From: Vibrio sp. CAU 1672
GTDB lineage: Bacteria; Pseudomonadota; Gammaproteobacteria; Enterobacterales; Vibrionaceae
Direction of reading: 5' to 3'
NCBI RefSeq assembly: GCF_029223195.1
Contig: NZ_JARHUF010000022.1
Coordinates: 1 to 64,000, forward strand
DNA length: 64,000 nucleotides
In this document: positions 53,680 through 61,648 of the stretch, piece after piece
How positions within the stretch are numbered: position 1 is the stretch's first letter
How the letters are laid out: each line of letters starts with the position of its first letter
Program-made: the position numbers and the translations under genes
Notes under the pieces: model-generated
The model's input: only the letters and a program-made list of their open reading frames with translations
Databases searched by the model: none
Told to the model about the DNA's origin: nothing

Positions 53680-53991
53680 ACATGGCATCCGCTATCAGTA
53701 CCAGATCCAACTTGCTGACTAAAATCACCTCTAGCTACCTTATGGTGGCTATTGGTGATGATTTAGGTAACCAGAGTAACAAGTTAACGGTAATCTATAT
53801 CTTGTTTTATACCCAAATGGTTACCACAAACAATATAGTCAGCATAGCTAAGGCTTAAGCTGAAATAAAAAACACCCGCAAACGCTAAGTTTGCGGGTGT
53901 TTTGTGCCAGGCAAAAGCTTGTTCAACCGTTAATTCAGCGTTTTAATGCTGACTTGTTGCCGGCTTTTCAAACTATTAGGAGCATTGACTG
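53680..53991. other. Gap between ribB and the first porin gene
   Basis: No gene in about 310 bp. An extended hairpin lies at 53724-53759: ATCACC pairs with GGTGAT and, after a 2x2 internal loop, TAGCTACC pairs with GGTGGCTA around TTAT. A strong bidirectional terminator follows at 53869-53903. Confidence 0.6.
53869..53903. terminator. Bidirectional terminator between ribB and porin
   Basis: A perfect 15-bp stem (AAAACACCCGCAAAC and its complement) with a 5-nt loop; A tract on one side and T tract on the other make it work for both convergent genes. Confidence 0.93.
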
Positions 53992-55014
53992 TTACAGGTA
54001 GTAACGAGCACCGATAGTCCATTTGTCATCAGTATTGCGACCGTTGCTGTCGTTAAGATCAAACTGGTAACCGGTATATCCGACGAACTTAGGCGTGAAG
54101 TTGTATTCAGCCTGTACAGCCATCTCTTCACGTGCGGTTTGCGTTGAAGAACCTTTCTGCTCTTTACCTTCCACTTTTTCGTAGTTCAGGCTCAGATTCA
54201 GGCTGCTAGGCAACGCATAAGCGATCAACGCTTCGTACGCATCACTTTCTGCAAGAAGAGTGTTACCCTCGTTCATGTTTTCGTTAGAAGCATACACACC
54301 CGCTACATACAGACCTTTACCATATGAGCCGTAGGATGCTGAAACCAGGTGAGATTCAGCGCTGTGCTTACCAACATATGATTGATGCTGGAAATCACCG
54401 CCGGTGTAGGCATAGCCAAGTGTTGCCCCCATGACAGAGTAAGACAATGCGACCTGTGCACGCTGATCGTAGTCAACACCATCATCAGCATTAGCGCCCT
54501 GCCAACCCAGGCCAAGGTTAAGTGCACCAGCGTCACCTAACTCAAACGTATTGCGGTAAGACAACATTTTTTCCGCACGACCCGTGCCCAGGTTGCCGTG
54601 GTTGTCGTATATGAAATCGTTGGCAAACGCAATTGGCATATCGGCAACGCCCGCCACATCATAGTACGGCGCCCATTGCGTACCGGCAACCGCTCGGCCA
54701 AAACCTTCATGAGTTAAACCCAGGTAGCCCAGACGAGTCGTAAACGCGTTTTCGCCACCATCCAGGTAGTTAAGCGCCCACTCACCGCGAGCATCCGCCG
54801 TAAAACCATTACCTAAATCATGAGTCGCATTGAAGTTGATACGTGGAGAATTGGTACCTACATCCGTATCACCTTGTTCTGAACCATTAAGATTAACTGA
54901 CACGTGACCGCCAATAGCGAATGTTGTGCCGTCATTGTTGTATAGCTCTACCGCTACGGCTTGAGTGCCAAACGTGGCTGCTGCGATCGCTGCTGCGAGA
55001 ATTTTTTTGTTCAT
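53992..55014 (-). CDS. Outer-membrane porin
   Basis: A general trimeric porin of the Gram-negative porin superfamily; about 340 residues from the ATG at 55014. The signal peptide is MNKKILAAAIAAATFGTQAVA; the mature chain begins VELYNNDGTTFAIGGHVSVN and ends in tyrosine-leucine after DKWTIGARYYL. Alternating strands (GLTHEGFGRAVAGTQWAPYYDV) are typical. It is not clearly OmpU or OmpT from sequence alone. It is divergent from a second porin with a 562-bp space that likely carries both promoters. Confidence 0.9.
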   Translation of the reverse strand: MNKKILAAAIAAATFGTQAVAVELYNNDGTTFAIGGHVSVNLNGSEQGDTDVGTNSPRINFNATHDLGNGFTADARGEWALNYLDGGENAFTTRLGYLGLTHEGFGRAVAGTQWAPYYDVAGVADMPIAFANDFIYDNHGNLGTGRAEKMLSYRNTFELGDAGALNLGLGWQGANADDGVDYDQRAQVALSYSVMGATLGYAYTGGDFQHQSYVGKHSAESHLVSASYGSYGKGLYVAGVYASNENMNEGNTLLAESDAYEALIAYALPSSLNLSLNYEKVEGKEQKGSSTQTAREEMAVQAEYNFTPKFVGYTGYQFDLNDSNGRNTDDKWTIGARYYL

Positions 55015-55576
55015 TATAAAGTCCATGTATTCATTTAATCAGTTGATAAGGCTGTCTTTACAAAAGGGACAACGTGAGCTTCGGCAGCACAAACCCGTCA
55101 CTTTTGCCTAACAACTGAATCTCACTGTATTGCATCTGGCAACCACAGCAGAGTGAAAAGATATAATTAAAAAAAAAGCCGCAAACGTTCACCTCAAGCA
55201 GCCAACGTTCTGCTCAGTAGTCACTCACCTATAAATTACATTTAGTTACAGACGCCGCAGATTTACGTGAGCTCCATCACCAAAACAGCAGTACGCTGGG
55301 CTTTAGAACACAGATCCACAGTTACAATTTTTGCCATTGTCCGCGGCTGAAATTCCTTACGCCCCGCCCCGCCTCAAAAGAACTAAAGCACCTCAAAAAA
55401 GCTAAAGCCTCTCTCATTACTTTTTTGCAACCTCGAAAACTGACATCTCACTTCAATAAAACTGCAATAAAATCATAATCTAATAGAAATCTATCTTTCA
55501 TTTTTGCCGTTTACCTTAGCCTCATCAAACACATCGGGCATGTAAGCTCACTAATTACAATTAAGGTAATAAGATA
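55015..55576. promoter_or_regulatory. Divergent porin promoter region
   Basis: No gene visible. CGTGA-gctcca-TCACC at 55266-55281 resembles a CRP site. Regions near 55160 and 55450-55520 are AT-rich and may hold promoters. Porin leaders often contain small-RNA target sites, but none can be named. Confidence 0.3.
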
Positions 55577-56518
55577 ATGAAAAAAGCAGCACTCACTACT
55601 GCAGTCCTGGCGGCATTGGTATCAGCACCCACTCTGGCAGCAACCGTTTACGACAACAACGGAACCACGCTGAAAGTTGGCGGCCGTGCAGAAGCGCGTT
55701 TTAACCTTTCAGATGAAAATAAAAGCGCTGACACAGATGCTTTCAAAGACAAGTCGCGTGCCCGCGTTAACCTAAAAGGCAAGTCTGAAATTTCTGAAGG
55801 CCTGTACGGCTTTGGCAAATACGAAGCAGAACTCGATGGTGAGTCTGACCTCACTAACCGTTATTTCTTCGCCGGTCTGGGGACTTCTTTTGGTGAGTTC
55901 TCTTACGGTAAACAAGATTCTGCCCAAGTAATGCTGACAGACATCACTGACACAATGGCAACATTTGGCGGCGAAGCAGCCGACATTGTTGCTGGTAACA
56001 AAGATAAGCGTGAAAACAACTTCCTGTATTCTGGTGAATTTGACGCCCTGACACTCAAAGTCAACTATCTGGCCGCAGATGCAGACAACAGCAAAGATAG
56101 CGATAGTATCGGTATCGCAGCTCTGTACAATTTTGGCTCATTTGATCTGGGGGCGGGCTACGTTTCGCAAAGCAACGGCAGCGACAATGACGACCAATTC
56201 AACTTAGCAGGCCAGTACTCAATGGATGCATTCACCCTGGGCGCACTATTCACTATGGGTACCAAAGCCGATGACGACTACACCGGCTACGAAATTTCGG
56301 CTATCTACAAGCCGATGAAGAAACTGGCGCTGGTTGGGGTATATAACTTCCTGGAAATGGACCCAAAAGTGGGCTCAACTGAAGATAAAGTGGACAAACT
56401 GGCGATTGAAGCGGTCTACAAGTTCAACGGTCACCTGCGTACGTATGTGGGTTACAAGTTCCAACAAATCGATAATGCTGATGACGAGCTGCAGGCAGGT
56501 TTTCGTTACGATTTTTAA
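55577..56518 (+). CDS. Outer-membrane porin (OmpU/OmpT-like)
   Basis: 313 residues: signal peptide MKKAALTTAVLAALVSAPTLA, mature start ATVYDNNGTTLKVGGRAEARFN, terminal phenylalanine in GFRYDF. The SRARVNLKGKSEISEGLYGFGKYEAE segment and the repeated acidic loops fit Vibrio porins. It differs clearly from the neighbouring porin. A good terminator follows. Confidence 0.92.
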   Translation: MKKAALTTAVLAALVSAPTLAATVYDNNGTTLKVGGRAEARFNLSDENKSADTDAFKDKSRARVNLKGKSEISEGLYGFGKYEAELDGESDLTNRYFFAGLGTSFGEFSYGKQDSAQVMLTDITDTMATFGGEAADIVAGNKDKRENNFLYSGEFDALTLKVNYLAADADNSKDSDSIGIAALYNFGSFDLGAGYVSQSNGSDNDDQFNLAGQYSMDAFTLGALFTMGTKADDDYTGYEISAIYKPMKKLALVGVYNFLEMDPKVGSTEDKVDKLAIEAVYKFNGHLRTYVGYKFQQIDNADDELQAGFRYDF

Positions 56519-56539
56519 TTCCCGCCTATGGGGGTAAGT

Positions 56540-56567
56540 AAGGCCGACACAAGATGTCGGCCTTTTT
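56540..56567 (+). terminator. Terminator of the second porin
   Basis: AAGGCCGACA and TGTCGGCCTT form a perfect 10-bp stem with a 5-nt loop followed by TTTC. Confidence 0.92.
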
Positions 56568-56706
56568 CGTATAGTAAGCATCTAGAGCTGTACGTCAGAA
56601 CACCTCCTGCCCCGTTTTAAAGCAGTTTCTCCCACCATTAGTGCAATCACACTACTGAACTAAACCACAATCAAAACAAACACATTAAAATCAGCAACTT
56701 AAAAAC

Positions 56707-56722
56707 TGGCATGCAATCTGCA
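56707..56722 (+). promoter_or_regulatory. Candidate sigma-54 promoter
   Basis: TGGCATGCAATCTGCA keeps the essential GG and GC dinucleotides at the exact sigma-54 spacing and matches the consensus TGGCACGnnnnTTGCW except at two positions. A transcript would start near 56733. Upstream, TAGTG-caatca-CACTA at 56639-56654 is a possible activator dyad. Confidence 0.6.
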
Positions 56723-56732
56723 ATATTAATAT

Positions 56733-56836
56733 TGAGCAAATGCATGGCAGCGTTTGTGCTTCTCGTTCTTTGTCCCTGCTCTGGCAGGAACGTCCTTTGA
56801 ATTGGTCACTTGCCTCCCTCCGGGAGGCTTTTTTTT
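56733..56836 (+). ncRNA. Candidate sigma-54-dependent small RNA
   Basis: Between the sigma-54-like promoter and a strong intrinsic terminator lies about 104 nt without a credible reading frame. It can fold into a 5' hairpin (GCAAATGC with GCGTTTGTGC, one bulge), a central CCTGC/GCAGG hairpin flanked by CGTT/AACG, and the GCCTCCC/GGGAGGC terminator with eight T residues. Length and layout resemble Qrr RNAs, but the conserved Qrr core is absent. The EamA gene starts 60 bp after the terminator. Existence as an RNA is inferred. Confidence 0.5.
56812..56836 (+). terminator. Terminator of the candidate small RNA
   Basis: GCCTCCC-tcc-GGGAGGC is followed by eight T residues. No upstream protein gene is close enough to need it, since the porin has its own terminator. 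Confidence 0.92.
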
Positions 56837-56898
56837 ATTGGCGACACCGGCTTTAAAACGTATGATCCCTTCACTCTACATCTTTAGGAAAAACACCA

Positions 56899-57774
56899 GT
56901 GAATCATCATCCTATTCAGGGGGCATCATGGATGCTGACCGCAGGATTAGCATTTGCGATTGTGAACAATTTTGCCCAGATCGCCAGCATCCATTTTAGC
57001 GTTGCTTCAACAACTTTCGCTTTATTTCAATATGCCATCGCCCTACTCGCCATTCTTCCCTACCTGCGCACCTTAGGAATTCGACGTTCATTAAGAACCC
57101 GGCATTTCGGCTGGCACGCTTTACGGGTCTTTTTTTCTGTGATCGGCATACAACTCTGGCTGTGGGCACTGGCCTACCCGGTTCCAATCTGGCAAGCCAT
57201 CGCTCTGTTGATGACCTCACCTCTGTTTGCCACGGTCGGGTCCGGGTTGCTTTTGAAGGAAAGAGTGGGGGCTGCTCGTTGGGCTGCCACACTGATGGGC
57301 TTTGCCGGGGCGATGATCATTTTGGAACCATGGGCAGATTCCTTTACCTGGGCCGCGCTGCTGCCGGTCGGTGCCGCCTTTTTCTGGGCCGCCTATTCTT
57401 TGATGGTGAAGAAATTATCGGTTAATGATCCTCCCTCCACCATGGTTGTGTACTTACTGTTGTTGATCACACCATTTAACGTTTTGTTAGCACTGCCAGA
57501 GTTTGCTCTGCCGGAAGAACCGTTAGTTTGGGCACTGTTGCTGGTCGCAGGTGGCCTGACTGCATTGGCACAATGGGCGATTGTAAAAGCGTACGCCGTT
57601 GCTGATGCCTCTTTTGTACAGCCCTTTGATCATGCCAAACTGCCACTGAACGTCCTTGCGGGTTGGATGGTATTTGGTTGGGTTCCTCCAGGCCGGTTAT
57701 GGCTCGGAGCGTTTATCATCATCGGATCCGTAGCTTTCATTACCCATTGGGAAACTAAAAAGCGCGTCGCCTGA
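56899..57774 (+). CDS. EamA/DMT-superfamily transporter
   Basis: 291 residues with ten membrane segments in two EamA repeats (about 8-140 and 150-285). The start is GTG preceded by AGGA. Conserved positions include GFAGAMIILEP at the end of the first repeat and AVADASFVQPFDHAKLPLNVLAGWMVFG in the second. The substrate is unknown. It lies behind the candidate small RNA terminator, so its promoter must lie in the 60-bp leader or depend on read-through. Confidence 0.9.
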   Translation: MNHHPIQGASWMLTAGLAFAIVNNFAQIASIHFSVASTTFALFQYAIALLAILPYLRTLGIRRSLRTRHFGWHALRVFFSVIGIQLWLWALAYPVPIWQAIALLMTSPLFATVGSGLLLKERVGAARWAATLMGFAGAMIILEPWADSFTWAALLPVGAAFFWAAYSLMVKKLSVNDPPSTMVVYLLLLITPFNVLLALPEFALPEEPLVWALLLVAGGLTALAQWAIVKAYAVADASFVQPFDHAKLPLNVLAGWMVFGWVPPGRLWLGAFIIIGSVAFITHWETKKRVA

Positions 57775-57832
57775 AAGAAAACTGGTTGAAGTACGTTCTA
57801 TATTTGGAGGAAAGCATCATGAGGAACCATGT

Positions 57833-58447
57833 ATGGTACAGCCAATCAAATTAACATTATACCGCTGGGCAGGAAGTTGGGGACCATTTAAAGTCAACAT
57901 CCCATGCGGAGAATGCACGTTAACCAAAGACATCCTCAACGATACGTTTGAAAATGAACTCGCCGGTGTTCCTGTCGAACTAGAAGTGAAAGACTGGCTG
58001 TCCCACTGGTGGGAGCCGCTTAAAATGGGAGCTTGGCATGCGCCAATCCTGATCGTTGAGGGTAAAGTCATCAGCCAGGGGGAGGCGCTGAATCGAGGCG
58101 TACTGGTGCAATCTGTCATTACCGAGTGGACAAAGCGCGATAAACTGAAAGGAAATGTCGTTTTCGGCAAAGCAACCTGCCCTTTCTGTATCAAGGCAAA
58201 GCAACTGCTGGATGATGCCGGTATCGACTACCACTATCACGATGTGGTGAAAAACAGTGCCGCTTTGTATCGTATGATCCCGGAAGTCAAAGCCATTATT
58301 GGCGAAAAAACCCCGGTTACCGTCCCGCAGATCTGGCTCAATGGCAATTACATTGGTGGAGCAGATGCACTGGAAGAGTGGCTCAGACTACACCAGCCAG
58401 ACAAAACTCCCGATAACGTAATCGAGATCCCCAGCCAATCAGCCTAA
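57833..58447 (+). CDS. Two-domain glutaredoxin-fold protein
   Basis: 204 residues. The C-terminal part (about 105-190) is a glutaredoxin: VVFGKATCPFCIKAKQLLDD with a CPFC active site, TVPQIWLNGNYIGGADALEEWL with the cis-proline and GSH-binding glycines. The N-terminal part (about 5-100) resembles a thioredoxin-like fold with a C-G-E-C motif (NIPCGECTLTKD), then WEPLKMGAWHAPILIVEGKVISQGE. GAGGAA precedes the ATG. It is probably a thiol reductase; the partner is unknown. Confidence 0.82.
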   Translation: MVQPIKLTLYRWAGSWGPFKVNIPCGECTLTKDILNDTFENELAGVPVELEVKDWLSHWWEPLKMGAWHAPILIVEGKVISQGEALNRGVLVQSVITEWTKRDKLKGNVVFGKATCPFCIKAKQLLDDAGIDYHYHDVVKNSAALYRMIPEVKAIIGEKTPVTVPQIWLNGNYIGGADALEEWLRLHQPDKTPDNVIEIPSQSA

Positions 58448-58458
58448 CCCCGGGATCA

Positions 58459-58489
58459 AAAAAGCCCTGATTTTCCATCAGGGCTTTTT
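58459..58489. terminator. Bidirectional terminator
   Basis: A perfect 13-bp stem (AAAAAGCCCTGAT and complement) with a 5-nt loop lies between the glutaredoxin gene and the convergent 44-aa gene, directly abutting the stop codon of the latter. Confidence 0.93.
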
Positions 58490-58490
58490 A

Positions 58491-58625
58491 TTAATTCACT
58501 AGTTTTTTGTAAATGCGAGTCAGTACAGACGCTTTTTTCTTTTTCGCTTTACCGTACATTGCTTTGTGCATCGCATCACGGCCTACCATCTGGCCAATAT
58601 AAAAACCACCTAGTTCGTTACCCAT
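58491..58625 (-). CDS. Small basic 44-residue protein
   Basis: ATG at 58625 with AGGAG seven bases upstream. The product starts MGNELGGFYIGQMVGRDAMH and continues with a lysine-rich patch (KAKKKKASV) and an RIYKKLVN tail. An upstream ATG two codons earlier overlaps the ribosome site. It has no family that I can name; the glycine-rich start plus basic tail suggests a membrane or nucleic-acid contact. It is terminated by the shared hairpin, which supports its being a real gene. Confidence 0.65.
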   Translation of the reverse strand: MGNELGGFYIGQMVGRDAMHKAMYGKAKKKKASVLTRIYKKLVN

Positions 58626-58772
58626 GACCATCTCCTGATATGTAATTAACTTTCTTTATGTTGTAATTTTACACCTATAAAGGCAGTTATCAAGAGTTAG
58701 ATCACATTTTTTTGTAATTTTTTTTCAGCAATGACGGCGAAACTAGCTGTGATTATTTCCGCCGGGTATCAA

Positions 58773-59120
58773 TCAACGTTTGGGTTGCTGATAAGTTTTA
58801 CCGGCTGCGCTGTAGGTATCTTTCTGTTTAATTTCAAAAAACGTTTCAAAAAACCACGCTGCAAACTTGACCAAATGGTCACCTTCATTCATCACATGTT
58901 CAACATACTCTTGTTCTACTCCAGACTCGTCCTTCTGCAGGGTAACGTGATAGATGCGTTTTTCACCAGCAACTTCGGCAAGACCAAACTGACCGGTTAG
59001 TGACTGGGCAGCCTGGGCAATTTCCTCATTCTCATTCGCCTTTAGTAATTCAAGGGCGGCTGGCATGCTTTCTTGCTGGCAAACATTCTTCACCAACAAC
59101 TCAAATTCATTCTGTTGCAT
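58773..59120 (-). CDS. Hypothetical soluble protein
   Basis: 115 residues from the ATG at 59120 (MQQNEFELLVKNV; AGGTG upstream); a longer open extension has no ribosome site. It has an acidic N-terminal helical half (MPAALELLKANENEEIAQAA) and a beta-rich half (RIYHVTLQKDESGVEQEYVE, FAAWFFETFFEIKQ). There is no signal or membrane segment. I do not recognise a family. Confidence 0.65.
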   Translation of the reverse strand: MQQNEFELLVKNVCQQESMPAALELLKANENEEIAQAAQSLTGQFGLAEVAGEKRIYHVTLQKDESGVEQEYVEHVMNEGDHLVKFAAWFFETFFEIKQKDTYSAAGKTYQQPKR

Positions 59121-59236
59121 TTTACACCTACTTCTTTTCTTGGAAGATGACCAGAGCAACAAGCACATTACAGGCTCTTACTCAGGTTTCGAAATTGGCG
59201 CATTGTAAAAAGCAGCAGATGCGCTTGCAAGCAGAT

Positions 59237-60433
59237 TCAACTGGCCGCCTCAACTTTCAAGATCTTCTCACGGCTTACCCTGATGGTGTTGAAAAACAGG
59301 ATCACACCCGATCCAATGGCTACAATCAGGTAAAACATCCCCAACTGGGCTTGGGTTGTCACCCACTTATCAACCAGGTACCCGCCTAATACCCCAGCCA
59401 AACACATTTGAATCGAACCGGACAACGCAGATACGGCTCCTGCCTGGTGCTTATGAGGCGCTAATAACAAGCTGACAGACAAAGGAAAAGATATCCCCTG
59501 CGCAAAGCTCATACAGGTGAAGCTCACCAGCAATGTAGTGACCGAAAACGAACCGAATAAAAGCATAAGCGCAGAGATGCCAACCAGGGTAAAACTGACC
59601 GATAAGCTCTGCCCGACACGGAAACCGTTTCGGCTCAAAATGTTGACGGTTACGCTACCCAGCAGCAAACCAACTGAAGGCACTATCATCAACACGCCAT
59701 AATCCGCCGCAGTCAAACCCAGTTCCTGTTGGATTAAAAATGGGTAAAGGGACAGCGTTACCAGACTGGCAAGATAACTCAACCAATTATATCCGGCACT
59801 GCCGATGACCTGAGCATTGGTCAACAATCTGACATAGTTACGTATTACTTTTACCAGCTCAAAACGGCTCTTGGGGTATGGTAAAGTTTCCGGTAGCACC
59901 TGATAACCGAGGAAAAAAATAGCACTGAGATAAACCAATACAAAAGTAAACACCGACTGCCAGTTGATATGATAGGCAATCCACCCCCCAAACAACGGGG
60001 CAACAATTGGCATTACCGAGGCGGTGATCGAAATATAAGAAAGCGCTTTAGTCAGTTGAGCACCGTCATAACTGTCTCTTAGTACTGAACGTCCCAGCAC
60101 CGATGCACTCCCAGCACCAAGCCCTTGAAGTAAGCGCCCCATTTCCAACGCAGTGATATTATCCGAGTAGACAATACACACTATTGTTCCTAGCAAATAC
60201 ACCCCTTGGCCAATCAGGAAGACTGGCCTTCGGCCAATCGCATCGGATAAGGGACCATAAAATAGCTGAGAGGCACCAAAACCAACCAAAAACAACGTCA
60301 CCAAATACTGGATCTCATTCTGGCTGACAGATAATTCCTGACTTATCAGCGGCAGTGAAGGCAAATAAATACTCACGCCAACCTGGCCGGTTGCAATGAT
60401 CATCATCGCAAGTAATAACGGGGTTTTACGCAA
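59237..60433 (-). CDS. Bcr/CflA-family drug efflux transporter (MFS)
   Basis: About 398 residues with twelve membrane segments. From a TTG at 60433 (GGAGAG six bases upstream) the protein begins with RKTPLLLAMMIIATGQVGVS. The MFS motif A appears as FYGPLSDAIGRRPVFLIGQ and the Bcr-type LQGLGAGSASVLGRSVLRDSYDG follows. It is divergent from a LysR regulator with about 100 bp between starts, the usual arrangement for local control. Confidence 0.9.
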   Translation of the reverse strand: MRKTPLLLAMMIIATGQVGVSIYLPSLPLISQELSVSQNEIQYLVTLFLVGFGASQLFYGPLSDAIGRRPVFLIGQGVYLLGTIVCIVYSDNITALEMGRLLQGLGAGSASVLGRSVLRDSYDGAQLTKALSYISITASVMPIVAPLFGGWIAYHINWQSVFTFVLVYLSAIFFLGYQVLPETLPYPKSRFELVKVIRNYVRLLTNAQVIGSAGYNWLSYLASLVTLSLYPFLIQQELGLTAADYGVLMIVPSVGLLLGSVTVNILSRNGFRVGQSLSVSFTLVGISALMLLFGSFSVTTLLVSFTCMSFAQGISFPLSVSLLLAPHKHQAGAVSALSGSIQMCLAGVLGGYLVDKWVTTQAQLGMFYLIVAIGSGVILFFNTIRVSREKILKVEAAS

Positions 60434-60537
60434 TCGACACTCTCCTCTAATGAACACCAACAGTGTATATTAGTTATTTAAAAGTGATAATTGACGTATT
60501 TGGAAAGTAATTAATTCCCAACAGGAAGGAATAGAGA

Positions 60538-61479
60538 ATGGATTGGATTCAAAACATACGCAGCTACATACGCGTCGTTGAAGAAGGCAGTTTCAACGGC
60601 GCCGCGCGTAAACTGAACACCACCAGTTCAGCGATCAGTAAACGCATTCAGTGGCTGGAAGACAAAATCGGCGTTCAGTTACTTAAACGCACTACCCGCT
60701 CAATCAGCCAAACCGAAGCCGGGGTTTTATTTTATGAACGGGCCAAGCTTCAACTCGACAGTTGGCAATCCGTGCTGGATGAAACGCGCTCAGTCAATCA
60801 GTCACCGGCGGGCTTATTAAAAATAGGGGCGACGCTGGCTGTCGGCTCAAAATTTCTTGTCCATTACCTGGATGATTTTCTGGAAAAATACCCCGACATC
60901 ACCATCCAGCTGACCACCACGCTGGCAGGCCAACTGCCTGAGCTGAGCCTGGATCTGTTTATCAGCCGGGAAATCGATCAGCTCAACTCATTAAGTTTTA
61001 AGGCCAGCCCGCTGTTTGAACATAAAGCGCGCTTTTACGCCGCGCCGAGCTACCTTGAAAAATTTGGCGCGCCACAAGTGATTGAGGATCTTGCAGATCA
61101 CAATGTGCTGATTTGGGGTGAAAAACCCAGCAGGGAAATCAAAACCAACACCGGGAAACGTCTCACCTTAAAAGGTAACTTTGCCACCACCAATCCCGAA
61201 GCACTTTTTCATGGCGCGAAGCGAGGAATGGGGGTATTACTGACCAATAATGTCATGATCAAGGAAGAGCTTAGATCTGGCGCATTAGTCCCTATTTTGC
61301 CGAAGATCACTGCAGATGAAGCCATTGTCTATGCTTATTATCCAAAACTGGCTTACAAGCATACCAGAACCCAGCTGTTTTTAGATTACCTGAAAACTCG
61401 CCTCGAAGAAGAAAATATCAGCAATAGTTTGCGAGATAGTGGCCCACTTAAACCTGAGCGGAACTACCGGCTAAAGTAA
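60538..61479 (+). CDS. LysR-family transcriptional regulator
   Basis: 313 residues: N-terminal HTH (VVEEGSFNGAARKLNTTSSAISKRIQWLEDKIGVQLLKRTT, about 13-53) and the co-inducer-binding domain. GGAAGGAATAGAG precedes the ATG. It is divergent from the Bcr/CflA pump and is the likely regulator of that gene. Confidence 0.93.
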   Translation: MDWIQNIRSYIRVVEEGSFNGAARKLNTTSSAISKRIQWLEDKIGVQLLKRTTRSISQTEAGVLFYERAKLQLDSWQSVLDETRSVNQSPAGLLKIGATLAVGSKFLVHYLDDFLEKYPDITIQLTTTLAGQLPELSLDLFISREIDQLNSLSFKASPLFEHKARFYAAPSYLEKFGAPQVIEDLADHNVLIWGEKPSREIKTNTGKRLTLKGNFATTNPEALFHGAKRGMGVLLTNNVMIKEELRSGALVPILPKITADEAIVYAYYPKLAYKHTRTQLFLDYLKTRLEEENISNSLRDSGPLKPERNYRLK

Positions 61480-61648
61480 CATTACATACGGTATAAATAC
61501 GCCGAACTCCGACGATTAGAGTTTGAAAACTCGCGTAATTTCAGCGATAGTAAAAACGATGCATATAAAAGATAATCCGCGCCAATATTAATAAAAGCTG
61601 AAAAAGCTAACAAAAAATAGAAAAGCGGTAAGGAAGAGATAACGTCAG

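Noticed and set aside
56733..56836. A Qrr quorum-sensing RNA
   Set aside because: Promoter type and length fit, but the conserved Qrr core segment and LuxO-type TTGCA/TGCAA sites are absent.
56754..56999. 81-codon frame MCFSFFV... across the small-RNA terminator
   Set aside because: It runs through a strong terminator and overlaps the EamA gene in another frame.
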